Below are positions 24,296-32,095 of a stretch of 34,656 bases of DNA, piece by piece. How positions within the stretch are numbered: position 1 is the first letter of the stretch; each line of letters opens with the position of its first letter. The notes beneath the pieces are model-generated. The model searched no databases, had not been told where the DNA came from, and saw only the letters and a program-made list of their open reading frames with translations. The stretch comes from JBBAAP01 sp043808305 (GTDB lineage: Bacteria; Planctomycetota; MHYJ01; JACQXL01), in contig JAZDFB010000131.1 of assembly GCA_043808305.1 (NCBI GenBank), forward strand, positions 1-34,656, in the 5' to 3' direction. Both the position numbers and the translations under genes were made by a program.

Positions 24296-25747
24296 ATGGA
24301 ATTAAAAGAACTCAAGCAGATTCTGCCCAATGCCCGTTTCTACGACTTTCAGAATCTGGAGATAACCGGCATCAGTTACGACTCGCGCCAGATAAAGAGC
24401 GGTGATTTATTTGTAGCTATCAAGGGTGTATCGACAGACGGTTACCGATTCATCGCCGATGCGCTTCACCGCGGCGCGCTCACACTGGTTACCCATAAAA
24501 AGGCTAACCTCTTTCCGCTGGTGCCCCAGATAGTTGTCAATTCGCCCCGTGCGGCCTTGGCGACCATCAGCAGTTATTTCTATGGCAACCCATCCGCCAA
24601 GCTCAAGGTTATCGGCGTTACCGGTACCAACGGAAAAACTACTACCACCTACCTGATTAAATCCATACTTGAGGCCAAAGGAGAGAAGGTCGGGCTTATC
24701 GGTACCATACAATACCTTATCGGAGACCGTCAGATTCCTGCGCCGAATACCACGCCGGAATCATACGACCTTCAGAAATATTTTGCCGAGATGCTTCGTC
24801 TTGGATTAAATTACGCGGTCATGGAAGTTTCATCACATGCTCTGGTTCAGCAACGGGTCAGGGGCACCAGTTTCCATATGGGGTTGTTTACCAACCTGAC
24901 CCGGGATCATATGGATTACCACAAAACTGCCGCCAATTATCGGGCCGCTAAGGCATTGCTTTTTAAAGGACTGTCCGATGAATCGATCGCCATATTCAAT
25001 TACGAAGATAAAGCCAGTAATTATTACAATAAGGTTACCAAGGCCCGGAAACTTTGGTACAGTATCAAGAGCTCGAACGCGACGGTATCGGCTGATATTA
25101 TTGAGATGACCCTGAACGGTACCAGGTTTACTCTGGTCACGCCGTTTGGCAGCATTCCGATTGAGACAGCGCTTATCGGTCCGCACAATGTTTACAACAT
25201 TATCGCCGCCGCCACGGCCGGAATCGCTTGCGGTGTGCCGCTGGAAAACGTTAAGCAGGGCATCGAAGCCGTTAAATCTGTCCGGGGCCGTCAGGAACTG
25301 GTTAACTCCGGACAAGGTTTTCACATTATGATAGACTACGCTCATACCGACGATGCGCTGAAAAACGTCCTGTCCGCCGTTAAGCCGCTGGTTAATGGCC
25401 GTGTCATCGTAGTCTTCGGTTGCGGCGGAGACCGCGACCGGGGCAAACGCCCGCTCATGGGCAAAGTCGTAGCCAAATACGCCGATACCTTCGTGATTAC
25501 ATCCGATAACCCGCGCTCCGAGGACCCGCTCCGGATTATTGCTGATATCCGGCGGGGTATAGCAAAGAAAAAAAATTATATTGTGGAGCCGGATCGTTAT
25601 CAGGCCATAAAAAAGGCGCTTCATCTGGCTAAGCCCGGTGATTTAGTTTTGTTGGCCGGCAAGGGGCACGAAACTTACCAAATATTTAATAATGTGGTCA
25701 AACCGTTTGACGACCGTCAAGCAGCTATGGAAATACTAAACTCATAG
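24296..25747 (+). CDS. murE: UDP-MurNAc-L-Ala-D-Glu:meso-diaminopimelate ligase MurE
   Basis: A 483-residue Mur ligase. The ATP-binding loop GVTGTNGKTTTT is near 107-119, NTTPESYDLQ and EVSSHAL follow in the central domain, and the C-terminal domain has DNPRSEDP (from 404) whose DNPR motif binds meso-diaminopimelate. The wall is therefore predicted to be DAP-type rather than lysine-type. It adds the third residue of the stem peptide in the cytoplasm. It starts five bases after ftsI. Confidence 0.95.
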   Translation: MELKELKQILPNARFYDFQNLEITGISYDSRQIKSGDLFVAIKGVSTDGYRFIADALHRGALTLVTHKKANLFPLVPQIVVNSPRAALATISSYFYGNPSAKLKVIGVTGTNGKTTTTYLIKSILEAKGEKVGLIGTIQYLIGDRQIPAPNTTPESYDLQKYFAEMLRLGLNYAVMEVSSHALVQQRVRGTSFHMGLFTNLTRDHMDYHKTAANYRAAKALLFKGLSDESIAIFNYEDKASNYYNKVTKARKLWYSIKSSNATVSADIIEMTLNGTRFTLVTPFGSIPIETALIGPHNVYNIIAAATAGIACGVPLENVKQGIEAVKSVRGRQELVNSGQGFHIMIDYAHTDDALKNVLSAVKPLVNGRVIVVFGCGGDRDRGKRPLMGKVVAKYADTFVITSDNPRSEDPLRIIADIRRGIAKKKNYIVEPDRYQAIKKALHLAKPGDLVLLAGKGHETYQIFNNVVKPFDDRQAAMEILNS

Positions 25748-25785
25748 CGGAGGGTTTTTACAATATTCCCGGATTATAAATTGTC

Positions 25786-27270
25786 ATGATATCGATAAGC
25801 ATACCGGAAATACTCGGCGCCATTAACGGTAAGGTTATCTCTGAACAGAAAGACCTATCCAGCAGGCGAGTTAATCATATATCCACCGATACCCGGGCCG
25901 CAGTCAAGGGTTCGGCTTTCTTCGCGCTTAAAGGACCCAACTTCGACGGCCATAATTTTATCAATGATGCCGTCACCCGCGGGGCGACTGTGTTAGTCGT
26001 CTCGCGGCGCGTCAAGACCATCTCTGGCCGGGCAGTTGTTATCAAGGTAGCTGATACCCTCAAAGCGCTTGGTGAATTAGCCGGATATTACAGGGGAATT
26101 TTAAGCATTCCTATCATCGCCGTGACCGGCAGCAACGGCAAAACTACGACCAAGGAGATGCTGGCCTGCATATTGTCCGGCCAAGGCCCGACCGCCCGGT
26201 CACCCAAGAGTTTCAATAACTATATTGGCGTTCCTCTGGCCATATTCAGTATCGAGCCACGGCACCGCTACGCGGTACTTGAGGTAGGCACCAACCGTCC
26301 GGGGGAAATTGCCTATCTTGGCCGTATTGCCCGTCCCAATGTAGCCGTCATAACAAATGTTGCGCCGACCCATCTGGAAGAACTTAAGAGTCTCGAAGGC
26401 ATCGCCCGCGAGAAAGCGTCGCTCTTTGAATATCTTGCGTCCAACGGCACCGCCGTTTACGGCGCCGATAGCAATTTAATTAAGAAATTCATTCCGAAAG
26501 CCGAAAATAGAGTAGAAACATTTAGTTTGAAAAGAGGAGGAACATTACGCGCCAGCGGCATCAAAAATACCGCCGGTTGTGTTTATTTTATAGTTTCGGT
26601 CAATGGTAGCAACACCAAATATGCGTGCCATTTACCCGTGATAGGGGACTGGAACGTTAACAACGCCTTGGCTGCCATAACAGCCGCCCGGGCAGTCGGC
26701 GTGCCGGTCAAGGATTCATGCCGGGCGCTGGCTTTGTTCAAGGCGCCGCCCATGAGGATGGAGCGCCGAACTCTGAAAGGAGTGACCTACATCAACGATG
26801 CCTACAACGCCAACCCTTCTGCGGTGACTTGCGCGTTGCAGGCGCTGGCTCGGGAAAAGGCCGGACGCCGGATATTCGTCTTCGGCGAGATGCGCGAACT
26901 GGGCAGCTATACCCGTAAATATCACCAGGCTGTAGCCGGCGATATCGCCAGAGCCAAAATAGACGGGCTGGTTTGCGTGGGTCGGGCTACCCGGTCGACA
27001 CTGCAGGCGTTGCCCAAGAATAAGCCGGAGTATAGTCGACTGCCTGTGAAGTTGTCCGCCAGAGGCGGATGCGCCTCAGGAGCACAGCCGCCTATACTTG
27101 GCAGTCATTCTAGCGCCAAAGGCGCCATAAAACTGCCAATGTATAAGTTTTATTGCAATAACGTCAGCCAGGCAATCAATTGCCTCAACCAAATAGTACA
27201 AAAGGGGGATACGGTTTTATTAAAAGGTTCCAGGGCGTCGGGATTGGAACGGATATTATCAGAGTTATGA
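25786..27270 (+). CDS. murF: UDP-MurNAc-tripeptide:D-Ala-D-Ala ligase MurF with an internal repeat-derived insertion
   Basis: The 494-residue protein has the MurF motifs: DTRAAVKGSAFFALKG at the N-terminus, the ATP loop VTGSNGKTTTKEML (about 112-125), NNYIGVPLAI, VLEVGTNRPGEI and YINDAYNANPSAV in the C-terminal domain, ending TVLLKGSRASGLERI. It adds D-Ala-D-Ala to the UDP-MurNAc-tripeptide. It is about 40 residues longer than typical. The extra stretch (about 415-454) falls between the strand with VCVGRAT and the VSQAIN helix and is encoded by a palindromic repeat related to the one at 28428-28513. A stop at 25777 rules out a longer start. No SD is near the ATG; TATAAA lies six bases before it. 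Confidence 0.93.
   Translation: MISISIPEILGAINGKVISEQKDLSSRRVNHISTDTRAAVKGSAFFALKGPNFDGHNFINDAVTRGATVLVVSRRVKTISGRAVVIKVADTLKALGELAGYYRGILSIPIIAVTGSNGKTTTKEMLACILSGQGPTARSPKSFNNYIGVPLAIFSIEPRHRYAVLEVGTNRPGEIAYLGRIARPNVAVITNVAPTHLEELKSLEGIAREKASLFEYLASNGTAVYGADSNLIKKFIPKAENRVETFSLKRGGTLRASGIKNTAGCVYFIVSVNGSNTKYACHLPVIGDWNVNNALAAITAARAVGVPVKDSCRALALFKAPPMRMERRTLKGVTYINDAYNANPSAVTCALQALAREKAGRRIFVFGEMRELGSYTRKYHQAVAGDIARAKIDGLVCVGRATRSTLQALPKNKPEYSRLPVKLSARGGCASGAQPPILGSHSSAKGAIKLPMYKFYCNNVSQAINCLNQIVQKGDTVLLKGSRASGLERILSEL
27028..27146 (+). repeat. Palindromic element inserted in frame within murF
   Basis: TATACTTGGCAGT (27093-27105) faces ACTGCCAATGTATA (27132-27145). An inner stem GCGCC-AAA-GGCGC (27113-27125) is nested between. 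A further hairpin TCCGCC-AGA-GGCGGA lies just upstream (27056-27070). The stretch from ACAGCCG (27084) to GTATA aligns, with gaps, to 28452-28513 upstream of ftsW. The boundaries are estimated from where MurF similarity stops and resumes; the reading frame is kept throughout. Confidence 0.65.
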
Positions 27271-27292
27271 CTTGTAATTCAGAATTAAGCTT

Positions 27293-28375
27293 ATGCTTTA
27301 TCAACTGATTCATCCTTTATTAAATCAGTTCAAATATATAACCTTCCGGGCCGGCATCGCCGCCGTCGGCGCGTTCCTGTTATGCGTCATCCTCATGCCA
27401 TCGCTCATCCGCTACCTCAAGAGCCGCAAGATATCCGAGCGGACCGATAAAAAAGATTCCGAAAAGTTGAAACAAATGCACTTAACCAAAGCCAATACCC
27501 CGACTATGGGCGGCATAGTGGTTATCCTGATAGTCCTGCTCTTGACCGTGCTTTTGGCTCGGCTTGATGACATATTCGTGATTAATACTATTCTGGCCGT
27601 TCTGGGGCTGGCTTTGCTCGGTTACTGGGATGACCTGATAAAGCTCCGCTCGGCCAAATCCGGAGTCAGCAAATCGTTCAAGCTCTTATGCCAGGGCATC
27701 ATCGGGCTGGCTGTCGGAATAGGTTTTTATATGTACTTCCAGAAATACCTGCCGTCCGGCACCCAGCTTCATATACCCATATTCAAAGAAACCATTGAGC
27801 TGGGAATATTCTATCCGGTATTTGCCGCGTTGGTTATCGTGGCCAGTTCCAATGCAGTCAACCTGACTGATGGCCTGGACGGATTGGTCACCGGATGCCT
27901 GCTCATTGCCGGGCTGGCCTACCTGGTGATGGTTTATATCTCAGGCCGCATGGACTACACGGCGTATCTTAACGTGCCGTATGTCCCGGGTTCGGGAGAA
28001 CTGACCATTTTTGCCGCGGCCATGGTCGGTTCCTGCCTGGCGTTCCTGTGGTTCAACGGATTCCCGGCCGAGATATTCATGGGCAACGTCGGCGCCGTTC
28101 CTCTTGGCGGGGCGCTGGGCATGCTCGCCCTGGCCTCAAAACAGGAACTGGTCCTGTTCCTGGTCGGCGCCATATTCGTAATGGAAGCGCTCTCGGTGCT
28201 CCTCCAGGTCCTGTCATTCCGGACCACCGGCAAGCGGATATTCAAGATAGCGCCCCTGCATCACCACTACGAATTCAACGGCTGGAGCGAGCCGAAAATA
28301 GTTTTGAGGTTCTGGATAGCCGCGGCTGTAATAGCATTAATCGCTCTGGCCATGTTGAAGATAGAGGTATTTTAG
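27293..28375 (+). CDS. mraY: Phospho-MurNAc-pentapeptide transferase MraY
   Basis: A 360-residue polytopic membrane enzyme with about ten hydrophobic segments. Catalytic landmarks are present: TPTMGGIVVIL, GYWDDLIKL (Asp pair), NAVNLTDGLDGLVTG and the terminal LHHHYEFNGWSEPKIV. It transfers phospho-MurNAc-pentapeptide to undecaprenyl phosphate to form lipid I. It follows murF by 22 bases without a clear SD. In most dcw clusters murD follows; here a repeat block and ftsW follow instead. Confidence 0.95.
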   Translation: MLYQLIHPLLNQFKYITFRAGIAAVGAFLLCVILMPSLIRYLKSRKISERTDKKDSEKLKQMHLTKANTPTMGGIVVILIVLLLTVLLARLDDIFVINTILAVLGLALLGYWDDLIKLRSAKSGVSKSFKLLCQGIIGLAVGIGFYMYFQKYLPSGTQLHIPIFKETIELGIFYPVFAALVIVASSNAVNLTDGLDGLVTGCLLIAGLAYLVMVYISGRMDYTAYLNVPYVPGSGELTIFAAAMVGSCLAFLWFNGFPAEIFMGNVGAVPLGGALGMLALASKQELVLFLVGAIFVMEALSVLLQVLSFRTTGKRIFKIAPLHHHYEFNGWSEPKIVLRFWIAAAVIALIALAMLKIEVF

Positions 28376-28378
28376 TTC

Positions 28379-28547
28379 GGCTGTTCGAACGTAGTGAGTT
28401 ACAGCCGACTATACCTGGCAGTCCATCGGCTGTTAACGACAAAGGAGTGTTACAGCCGAGGATACCCAGCAGTAATTCTGGTGCCAAAAGCGCCATCAAA
28501 CTGCTGGAGTATAATTCGCTACCGCTCAAACTGCCAGAGTATAGACA
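28379..28547 (-). repeat. Tandem palindromic elements between mraY and ftsW (copies 4 and 5 plus hairpin)
   Basis: Two consecutive units start with GGCTGT and end with ACAGCC (28379-28406 and 28428-28457). Read on the minus strand their loops are AACTCACTACGTTCGA and AACACTCCTTTGTCGTTA. Each is followed on the plus strand by a related spacer (28407-28427 and 28458-28478). A longer hairpin follows: GATACCCAGCAGT (28461-28473) with ACTGCTGGAGTATA (28500-28513), and an inner GGTGC/GCGCC stem. Compared with the murF copy, CAGCAGT/ACTGCTG replaces GGCAGT/ACTGCC on both sides, a compensatory change. An ACTGCCAGAGTATAG end copy lies at 28530-28544. Confidence 0.7.
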
Positions 28548-28555
28548 AAGGCAAG

Positions 28556-29707
28556 ATGAATAGCAACCACAACAAAATACTGCTGATAACACTGGCGCTC
28601 ATCGCCGGCGGGATAATAATGGTTTATTCCAGCAGTTTCTTCCAGGCGGAAAACTCGCGCTCCATCCACGACGGTTACTTCTTCTTCAAGCGCCAGTTCA
28701 TCTGGATATTCATATCCATTATTGCCATGTTCATAATACGCGCCGTGCCTTATCACGTATGGGATAAACTCAGCCCGTTCCTTCTCTTAGGCACCTGGGC
28801 GTTGCTGATAGCCGTGCTGATACCCGGCATCGGGCACAGGGCGGGCGGAGCCAGCCGCTGGCTTCGGTTCGGGCCTGTCGGGTTCCAACCGTCCGAGTTC
28901 GCCAAGCTGGTGATTATCATCTTCATCGCCTCGTTCATCAACAAGAACCCCCAGGAAGTCAAATCGCTCAAGAAAGTATTCCTGCCTATTGCCGGCGTGG
29001 TCGGCTTGACCGTGTTATTGATACTGGTTGAGCCCGATATCGGCACGGCATTTTTCATAACACTAATCAGCGGCATATTGATGGTAATCGGCGGTGTCCG
29101 GCTCAGGCAATTGATACCCATCGGGGTAATCGGCCTGACCATCGCCTTGCTTGCCGCCATACAGTTCTATCCGCACGTCGGTGATCGGCTCAGGGTATTC
29201 ATGAATCCGCAGGCGGATACCACCGGCAAGGGGTATCAAGTCAATCAATCGCTCATCGGACTGGGCGCCGGAGGCCTGACCGGAGTAGGCATCGGCCTTT
29301 CCAACCAGAAATTATTCTTCCTGCCCCAACAGCATACTGATTTCATCCTGTCAATAATAGGCGAGGAGATGGGTTTTATCGGGGTTATGATGGTCCTGGC
29401 TCTCTTTATGGGCATGATGTGGTACAGCCGGAAGATAGCCAAGGAATCGCCCGACCTGTTCGGCTCCCTGATGGCGCTGGGTATCGGCTTAAGCATCACC
29501 ATCCAGGCGTTGTTCAATATCGCTGTAGTCAGCGGTGCGGTGCCGACCAAGGGAATATCACTGCCTTTCATCAGTTTCGGAGGCTCCGGCCTTCTGGCTT
29601 CTATGGTCGGTATCGGGATACTATTGAACATCGCTTCGCATAAACCAATAGTTCAGCACGAAAAACCGTCCCAGGTTTTCGGCAACCTGGTGGTATCCCA
29701 ATCCTAA
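28556..29707 (+). CDS. ftsW: Septal peptidoglycan polymerase FtsW (SEDS family)
   Basis: A 383-residue SEDS protein with about ten membrane helices, containing AGGASRWLRFGPVGFQPSEF, EPDIGTAFFITLISG, HTDFILSIIGEEMGFIG and the C-terminal GISLPFISFGGSGLLASM. It polymerises lipid II at the septum with FtsI. The frame is open upstream to 28394, but the extra 54 codons run entirely through the palindromic repeats, so the ATG at 28556 (preceded by AAAGG) is preferred; it gives a normal FtsW N-terminus before the first helix. RodA is the alternative; dcw context favours FtsW. Confidence 0.92.
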   Translation: MNSNHNKILLITLALIAGGIIMVYSSSFFQAENSRSIHDGYFFFKRQFIWIFISIIAMFIIRAVPYHVWDKLSPFLLLGTWALLIAVLIPGIGHRAGGASRWLRFGPVGFQPSEFAKLVIIIFIASFINKNPQEVKSLKKVFLPIAGVVGLTVLLILVEPDIGTAFFITLISGILMVIGGVRLRQLIPIGVIGLTIALLAAIQFYPHVGDRLRVFMNPQADTTGKGYQVNQSLIGLGAGGLTGVGIGLSNQKLFFLPQQHTDFILSIIGEEMGFIGVMMVLALFMGMMWYSRKIAKESPDLFGSLMALGIGLSITIQALFNIAVVSGAVPTKGISLPFISFGGSGLLASMVGIGILLNIASHKPIVQHEKPSQVFGNLVVSQS

Positions 29708-29752
29708 CTATCGTTGATCCAGCCCACAACAAAGATATGCTAATAATTTATA

Positions 29753-29779
29753 TTGACAATACGATTACGGAATGATAAA
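29753..29779 (+). promoter_or_regulatory. Candidate promoter for the exported repeat protein
   Basis: TTGACA (29753-29758) with GATAAA (29774-29779) 15 bases on; an alternative TAAATA gives a 17-base spacer. The ATG at 29794 is about 15 bases downstream, so any 5' leader would be very short. Confidence 0.45.
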
Positions 29780-29793
29780 TATCCGGCAACGTT

Positions 29794-30609
29794 ATGAACA
29801 AGAAAGCTATTTCAATAAACGGTTTTGTTGCGAATATTCTGCTGGTGCTTGGCCTGTCAATAGCCCTGAATCAGCTTTCATACGGCGAGGAGCCGGCCAA
29901 GAAACAGGAGGACGAGCCGGCCAAAAAACAGGCGGATGAACCGGCCAAGAAACAGGCAGAAGAACCCTCTGCAAAGGATAAAGAGCTGGAAAAACTGGCC
30001 GAATCACTCAAAGTATCGAACGGCATCAAGGATAAAACAGTCAAAGACAAGACCAATGCCGAGATAGCCATTCGTTATGCAACAATAGGCGAGTATTCCA
30101 AAGCCATAGAGATATCCAAACTCCTGACCGACAGCCTCAAAAGTTCCACGCTCATAGCCATAACCGTTAAATATGCCAAGTCCGGCGAGAAATCCGTGGA
30201 TATATTGGCCGATGCGCTGGATGTTGCCAGGGGCATCAAGAACGTGCCCATCAAAGACAAGACCATATCCGAGATAGCCATTCGTTACGGGGAAATAGAC
30301 GCATACGCCAAAGCCGTGGATGTAACCAAGCCCCTGACCGATACCCAAAAGAGCAACGCATTGATAGTTATAACCCGCAGATACGCCAAGTCCGGCCAAA
30401 CCACCACAGAGATATTGGACCAGGCTGTTATTGTAGCCAAAGTTATCAGGGACGTGCCCATCAAAGACAAGACCCTATCCGAGATATCGATTCGCTATGC
30501 GGAAATGGGCGACCCGGTCACAGGTTTGGAAACAGCCCGCCTAATAAAGGATGATAACATAAAAAGCAAAGCGGTTCAGGCAATAGGCAAGGTAAAGGAA
30601 AAGAAGTAA
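29794..30609 (+). CDS. Exported protein with EPAKKQ repeats and helical tandem repeats
   Basis: I do not recognise a named family. Residues 1-31 look like a signal peptide (MNKKAISINGF, hydrophobic ANILLVLGLSIALNQL, then SYGEE). Residues about 32-55 are three copies of a 9-residue charged unit (EPAKKQxDE), encoded by a 27-base tandem repeat. From about residue 78 there are two full and one partial copies of a ~74-residue unit (KDKT-x-SEIAIRYAxxGxYxKA...LTDxxKSxxLIxIT...YAKSG), helical and reminiscent of TPR or armadillo repeats. The copies are also very similar at DNA level, suggesting recent duplication. It would be periplasmic or on the cell surface; binding partner unknown. Confidence 0.7.
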   Translation: MNKKAISINGFVANILLVLGLSIALNQLSYGEEPAKKQEDEPAKKQADEPAKKQAEEPSAKDKELEKLAESLKVSNGIKDKTVKDKTNAEIAIRYATIGEYSKAIEISKLLTDSLKSSTLIAITVKYAKSGEKSVDILADALDVARGIKNVPIKDKTISEIAIRYGEIDAYAKAVDVTKPLTDTQKSNALIVITRRYAKSGQTTTEILDQAVIVAKVIRDVPIKDKTLSEISIRYAEMGDPVTGLETARLIKDDNIKSKAVQAIGKVKEKK

Positions 30610-30627
30610 TAAACCCATCCCGGGTTA

Positions 30628-30736
30628 GTGGCAGTTCGAGCAAAGCGAGTTTACTGCCACGTTATCCCCGAGCGAAGCGAGCGGGATTAGTGCGAAGCCT
30701 CCCTATGGGACTGCCACGTTATCCCGCATAGCGGGG
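30628..30736 (-). repeat. Palindromic element copy 2, with a second linked unit
   Basis: GTGGCAGT (30628-30635) faces ACTGCCAC (30653-30660); on the minus strand the loop reads AAACTCGCTTTGCTCGA. The 16-base word ACTGCCACGTTATCCC occurs twice exactly (30653-30668 and 30710-30725). Each is followed by a CCCGC...GCGGG-type hairpin (30665-30685 and 30722-30736). The structure is thus a tandem of two units of the same family as at 32096-32146. Confidence 0.75.
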
Positions 30737-30845
30737 CAAGTGTCAGCGAACCTGCCGAAGTTTGATGATATAAATTCCCAACTTAAATAATCAGTTTCCA
30801 CTCCTAAAATGTTAAGCTAAAGTAAGCTAAAACTATTAGAAACAC

Positions 30846-30873
30846 TTGACGAAATATTTATTTGCCTTATTAT
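30846..30873 (+). promoter_or_regulatory. Sigma-70-like promoter for the arg genes
   Basis: TTGACG (30846-30851), a 16-base spacer and TATTAT (30868-30873), five of six matches to each consensus hexamer. Transcription would begin near 30880, leaving a leader of about 110 bases before argC. Confidence 0.55.
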
Positions 30874-30914
30874 CAGCCCTTTGCTTGGTTCATTAGGGGC
30901 TCGGTCGTTGTCGC

Positions 30915-30954
30915 GGTGGAACCTTGATTAACCACGAAACTACTTCGTGTTTTT
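30915..30954 (+). terminator. Hairpin plus T-run in the argC leader (possible attenuator)
   Basis: CACGAA (30933-30938), loop ACTAC and TTCGTG (30944-30949) are followed by five Ts, an intrinsic-terminator-like arrangement. An upstream GGTGG (30915-30919) can pair with CCAC (30932-30935), overlapping the left terminator arm, so two exclusive structures are possible. The sequence also resembles common dispersed CACGAAGACACGAA-type repeats, which would explain it without regulation. Confidence 0.35.
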
Positions 30955-30989
30955 ATATTTTCGTGTCTTCGTGGTAAGGAGTAAAATAA

Positions 30990-32021
30990 ATGGACGGGAA
31001 AAACAAGTTAAGAATCGGCCTGGTCGGCGCGTCGGGTTACGCCGGCCGAGAGCTGATGAAGATTTTATTGAGGCATCCCAAGGTTGAAATAACCTCGGTC
31101 AGCGCCAAGGTTGATAAGACCCAGCCGCTTTCCGAGATATTTCCGGTATTCAAGAACCGTCTGGATTTGATGTGCGGCGAGCCGGACTTGGAGGCTATAG
31201 ACAAACTCGCCGATTTCATATTCCTGGCGCTGCCGCACCGGATTTCAATGCTCTTTGTGCCCAAGTTCATCGAGCAGGGCAAGCGGGTAGTGGACTTGAG
31301 CGCTGATTACCGCCTCAAAGACACCGCATTATATGAAACCTGGTATGGCGTCAAGCATACCAGCCCGCATCTGCTGGCTTCCGGCGTTTACGGACTGCCG
31401 GAAGTGTACCGCAAGGATATCGCCAAAGCCCAGCTGATTGCCAATCCCGGCTGTTATCCGACCTCGGCCATACTGGGTTGCATACCGTTGCTCAAGCAGG
31501 GCCTGATAGACACGGACCGGATTATCATCGACGCCAAGTCAGGCGTCACCGGCGCCGGCCGGACTCCGTCTATGTTCCTGCATTTCCCCGAGACGAACGA
31601 GAATCTTAGGGCTTATAAAATAAACCAGCATCAGCATATGCCCGAGATAAACCAGGAGATGTCCAAACTGGCTAAGACGAAAATCGGCATAACCTTTGTG
31701 CCCCATATCGTCCCGATGAACCAGGGTATGCTGTCAACAATTTATCTCGACCTCAAAAAGGAATCGGCCACCAAAGACCTGATAGCGCTTTACCGGGATT
31801 ATTATTCTGCTGAGCCGTTTGTCAGGGTTTTGCCGGAAGGTGTTTTCCCGGAAACGGCCAACGTTATCAACAATAATTTCTGCGATATCGGCATTCGGGT
31901 AACAGGCAAAAAAGCCATTGTCATAACCGCCATTGATAACCTCTGGAAAGGCGCCGCTTCACAGGCCGTCCATAATATGAATATTATGAACGGGTTTGAA
32001 GAAACGACAGGATTAATATAA
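30990..32021 (+). CDS. argC: N-acetyl-gamma-glutamyl-phosphate reductase
   Basis: A 343-residue protein with the NADP-binding start RIGLVGASGYAGRELMKIL, the active-site ANPGCYPT with Cys155, and the late HIVPMNQGMLSTIYLDL and IDNLWKGAASQAVHNMNIM blocks. It reduces N-acetyl-glutamyl-phosphate to the semialdehyde in arginine biosynthesis. The SD GGTAAGGAG lies 8 bases before the ATG. argJ and argB follow on the same strand; argJ is 185 bases away across a repeat region. Confidence 0.96.
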   Translation: MDGKNKLRIGLVGASGYAGRELMKILLRHPKVEITSVSAKVDKTQPLSEIFPVFKNRLDLMCGEPDLEAIDKLADFIFLALPHRISMLFVPKFIEQGKRVVDLSADYRLKDTALYETWYGVKHTSPHLLASGVYGLPEVYRKDIAKAQLIANPGCYPTSAILGCIPLLKQGLIDTDRIIIDAKSGVTGAGRTPSMFLHFPETNENLRAYKINQHQHMPEINQEMSKLAKTKIGITFVPHIVPMNQGMLSTIYLDLKKESATKDLIALYRDYYSAEPFVRVLPEGVFPETANVINNNFCDIGIRVTGKKAIVITAIDNLWKGAASQAVHNMNIMNGFEETTGLI

Positions 32022-32095
32022 GCGGTACGCAGATTTGCGCAGAGCCCTATGGGCTACGCAGATTTATACTAGAAGGAATCCAGGAGAACAGGAGT

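Larger units (their letters stand above)
30610..30989. other. Repeat-rich gap between the exported protein and argC
   Basis: This 380-base gap holds a palindromic block at 30618-30760, an AT-rich promoter-like region near 30846-30873 and a hairpin-containing leader before argC. No credible open reading frame was seen in it. The individual parts are listed separately. Confidence 0.6.

Noticed and set aside
28394..28555. 54-codon N-terminal extension of FtsW in an open frame
   Set aside because: It lies wholly in the palindromic repeats, has no SD, and FtsW starts normally at 28556 just before the first membrane helix.
30915..30923. GGTGGAACC as a T-box antiterminator
   Set aside because: The rest of the T-box core is absent and only about 110 bases of leader are available, too short for specifier and stem I.
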